Source: Streptomyces sp. D2-8 (GTDB lineage: Bacteria > Actinomycetota > Actinomycetes > Streptomycetales > Streptomycetaceae). From it: a stretch of 64,000 bases of DNA. Positions 62,750 through 64,000 of this stretch are shown here, in pieces (the first letter of the stretch is position 1; each line of letters begins with the position of its first letter). A program made the position numbers and the translations under genes. The notes beneath the pieces were generated by a model. It ran no database searches, was not told the origin of the DNA, and was given only the letters and a program-made list of their open reading frames with translations. Where the stretch lies: NCBI RefSeq assembly GCF_023184515.1, contig NZ_JAAHBP010000015.1, forward strand, positions 1-64,000, in the 5' to 3' direction.

Positions 62750-63652
62750 TCAGCGGGCGGTGCCGCCGTCGGCGTTGGGACCTGCGTAGTCCTCGCCGTA
62801 GGCGCCCTTGGCGGGGCGGCGGCGGCGCATGGGCGGCTCGACGCCGTCCGCGAGGCGGCGGGCGGTGAGCAGGAAGCCGGTGTGGCCGATCATCCGGTGG
62901 TCCGGGCGGACGGCCAGGCCCTCGATGTGCCAGTTGCGGATCATCGTCTCCCAGGAGGTCGGCTCGTTGAAGCAGCCGATCTCGCGGATGGACTCGACGG
63001 TCCGGGCGAGCTGGGTGGTCGTCGCCACGTAGCAGCACAGGATGCCGCCGGGGACGAGCGCCTTGGAGACGGCTTCCAGGCACTCCCAGGGGGCGAGCAT
63101 GTCGAGGATGACGCGGTCGACGTCGGCGTCGGACAGGTTGTCCTGGAGGTCACCGACGGTGAGCTGCCAGGCGGGGTGCGGGCCGCCGAAGTAGCGCTCC
63201 ACGTTCGCCTGGGCGATCTCGGCGAAGTCCGCCCGGCGCTCGTAGCTGTGCAGCATGCCCTGGTCGCCGATGGCCCGGAGCAGGAAGCTGCTGAGCGATC
63301 CGGAGCCGACACCCGCTTCGACGACGCGGGCGCCGGGGAAGATGTCGGCGAAGGCGAGGATCTGCCCCGCGTCCTTGGGATAGACCACGGCGGCGCCGCG
63401 GGGCATGGACAGGACATAGTCGGGGAGCAGGGGGCGCAGCGCGAGGTAGGCGACGTTCCCCGTGGTGCGGACAACGCTGCCCTCGGGAGCGCCGATCAGT
63501 TCGTCGTGGGGGAAGGAACCCTTGTGGGTGTGGAAGTTCTTCCCGGCCTCGAGCGTGAACGTGTAGTGGCGGCCCTTGGGGTCGGTCAGCTGAACCTGGT
63601 CCCCGACCTTGAAGGGCCCGCGCCTGCGGGCGGCACCGGTCGGTTCGGACAT
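62750..63652 (-). CDS. trmI: tRNA (adenine-N1)-methyltransferase TrmI
   Basis: The 300-residue protein has an N-terminal beta domain and a class I AdoMet fold with VVEAGVGSGSLS (110-121). Mycobacterial TrmI methylates A58 in the T-loop and lies near mpa/arc, the same context as here. The ATG follows a G-rich stretch. Confidence 0.92.
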   Translation of the reverse strand: MSEPTGAARRRGPFKVGDQVQLTDPKGRHYTFTLEAGKNFHTHKGSFPHDELIGAPEGSVVRTTGNVAYLALRPLLPDYVLSMPRGAAVVYPKDAGQILAFADIFPGARVVEAGVGSGSLSSFLLRAIGDQGMLHSYERRADFAEIAQANVERYFGGPHPAWQLTVGDLQDNLSDADVDRVILDMLAPWECLEAVSKALVPGGILCCYVATTTQLARTVESIREIGCFNEPTSWETMIRNWHIEGLAVRPDHRMIGHTGFLLTARRLADGVEPPMRRRRPAKGAYGEDYAGPNADGGTAR

Positions 63653-63690
63653 GTGACCAGCCTACCGGCCCCGGAGAGGGCCACCGACCA

Positions 63691-64000
63691 CTAGGACGGC
63701 CTCGCCATCGCCTTCACGAAGGCGCGCTCCACGTCGGCCGCCGACAGGACGCCGTAGATCTCGCCGGTGTCCTCCACCACCAGGTACTCGGTGGCCGGGG
63801 TGGCGCGCAGGGCGTCCAGCAGCTCCTCGCCCGACAGTTCCGCCGAGACGCGCATGCCGTCGGTGAGGTCCTGCGCGAGGCCGCTGACGGCGACCCAGGG
63901 GCGGCGGTGCTCGGGTACGCCGACGATGGCGGCCTCGCGGACGAGGGAGAGGGGCTTGCCGTCGGTGTCGACCACGACCAGGGCGCGGGCTCCGGCGGCG
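63691..64000 (-). CDS. CBS-domain C-terminus of a site-2-type protease (partial)
   Basis: The frame is open to the window's right edge and codes for about 103 residues of CBS-like sequence (LVREAAIVGVPEHRRPWVAV, then TEYLVVEDTGEIYGVLSAAD). In Streptomyces the gene next to trmI is an M50 site-2-type metalloprotease with C-terminal CBS domains; this is probably its end. The catalytic part is outside the window. Confidence 0.75.
   Translation of the reverse strand, partial: AAGARALVVVDTDGKPLSLVREAAIVGVPEHRRPWVAVSGLAQDLTDGMRVSAELSGEELLDALRATPATEYLVVEDTGEIYGVLSAADVERAFVKAMARPS

Overview
The window is high-GC actinobacterial DNA, almost certainly a Streptomyces chromosome. GC is very high, GTG and TTG starts are frequent, and many same-strand neighbours overlap by 1 or 4 bases (TGATG, ATGA, GTGA). 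It also carries a Pup-proteasome locus, a conservon, a DmdR-type iron box and leaderless-looking starts. From memory, the gene order matches the S. coelicolor interval around SCO1594 to SCO1650. All assignments come from reading the sequence; nothing was searched.

Layout. 1-3.3 kb: an IS110-type transposase tail cut by the window edge, a small membrane protein, a NUDIX hydrolase, an HTH/TPR-like regulator and a small membrane protein. 3.4-11.2 kb: a translation block on the minus strand (pheS-pheT, an orphan sensor kinase, an rRNA methyltransferase, then infC-rpmI-rplT). Its infC appears to start at AUC behind a terminator-like attenuator. 11.2-18 kb: a DUF1844 protein, an SseB-like protein, a mycosin-like protease coupled to a repeat-rich membrane protein, a PLP enzyme and a DUF2510 protein. 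18-24.7 kb: a gamma-glutamylation catabolic cluster (SDR, aldehyde dehydrogenase, GlnA4-like synthetase, divergent FadR-type regulator, permease, C26 hydrolase), which reads as ethanolamine use. It is followed by 640 bp of unusual tandem repeats. 25.3-32.7 kb: LysR with a TDT exporter, a metal-receptor protein with an XRE-cupin regulator, and a betaine-type ABC transporter whose permease is fused to two binding domains. 32.9-36.5 kb: a stand-alone 5'-3' exonuclease, an iron-boxed siderophore-interacting protein, a GNAT and a pseudouridine synthase.

36.4-41.1 kb is a conservon (sensor-like ATPase, roadblock protein, DUF742, Ras-like GTPase, P450). Its P450 lacks the ExxR arginine, as the CYP157 family does. 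41.5-64 kb is the extended proteasome neighbourhood: HelY-like helicase, lipid kinase, tatC-tatA, pafB-pafC, two FKBP proteins, MFS-pafA, a LacI regulator, prcB-prcA, an endonuclease VII-like gene, pup, dop, arc, a ferredoxin, a secreted protein, trmI and the end of a CBS-domain protein. Dop activates Pup, PafA attaches it to targets, ARC unfolds them into the PrcAB core, and PafBC is the DNA-damage activator known from mycobacteria.

The most interesting items are the infC AUC start and attenuator, the endonuclease VII gene wedged between pup and prcB, the ExxR-less P450, the permease with two binding domains, the SDR-type gamma-glutamylethanolamide route, the 640-bp repeat block, the 14-residue repeat protein beside a mycosin, and several palindromic candidate operators.
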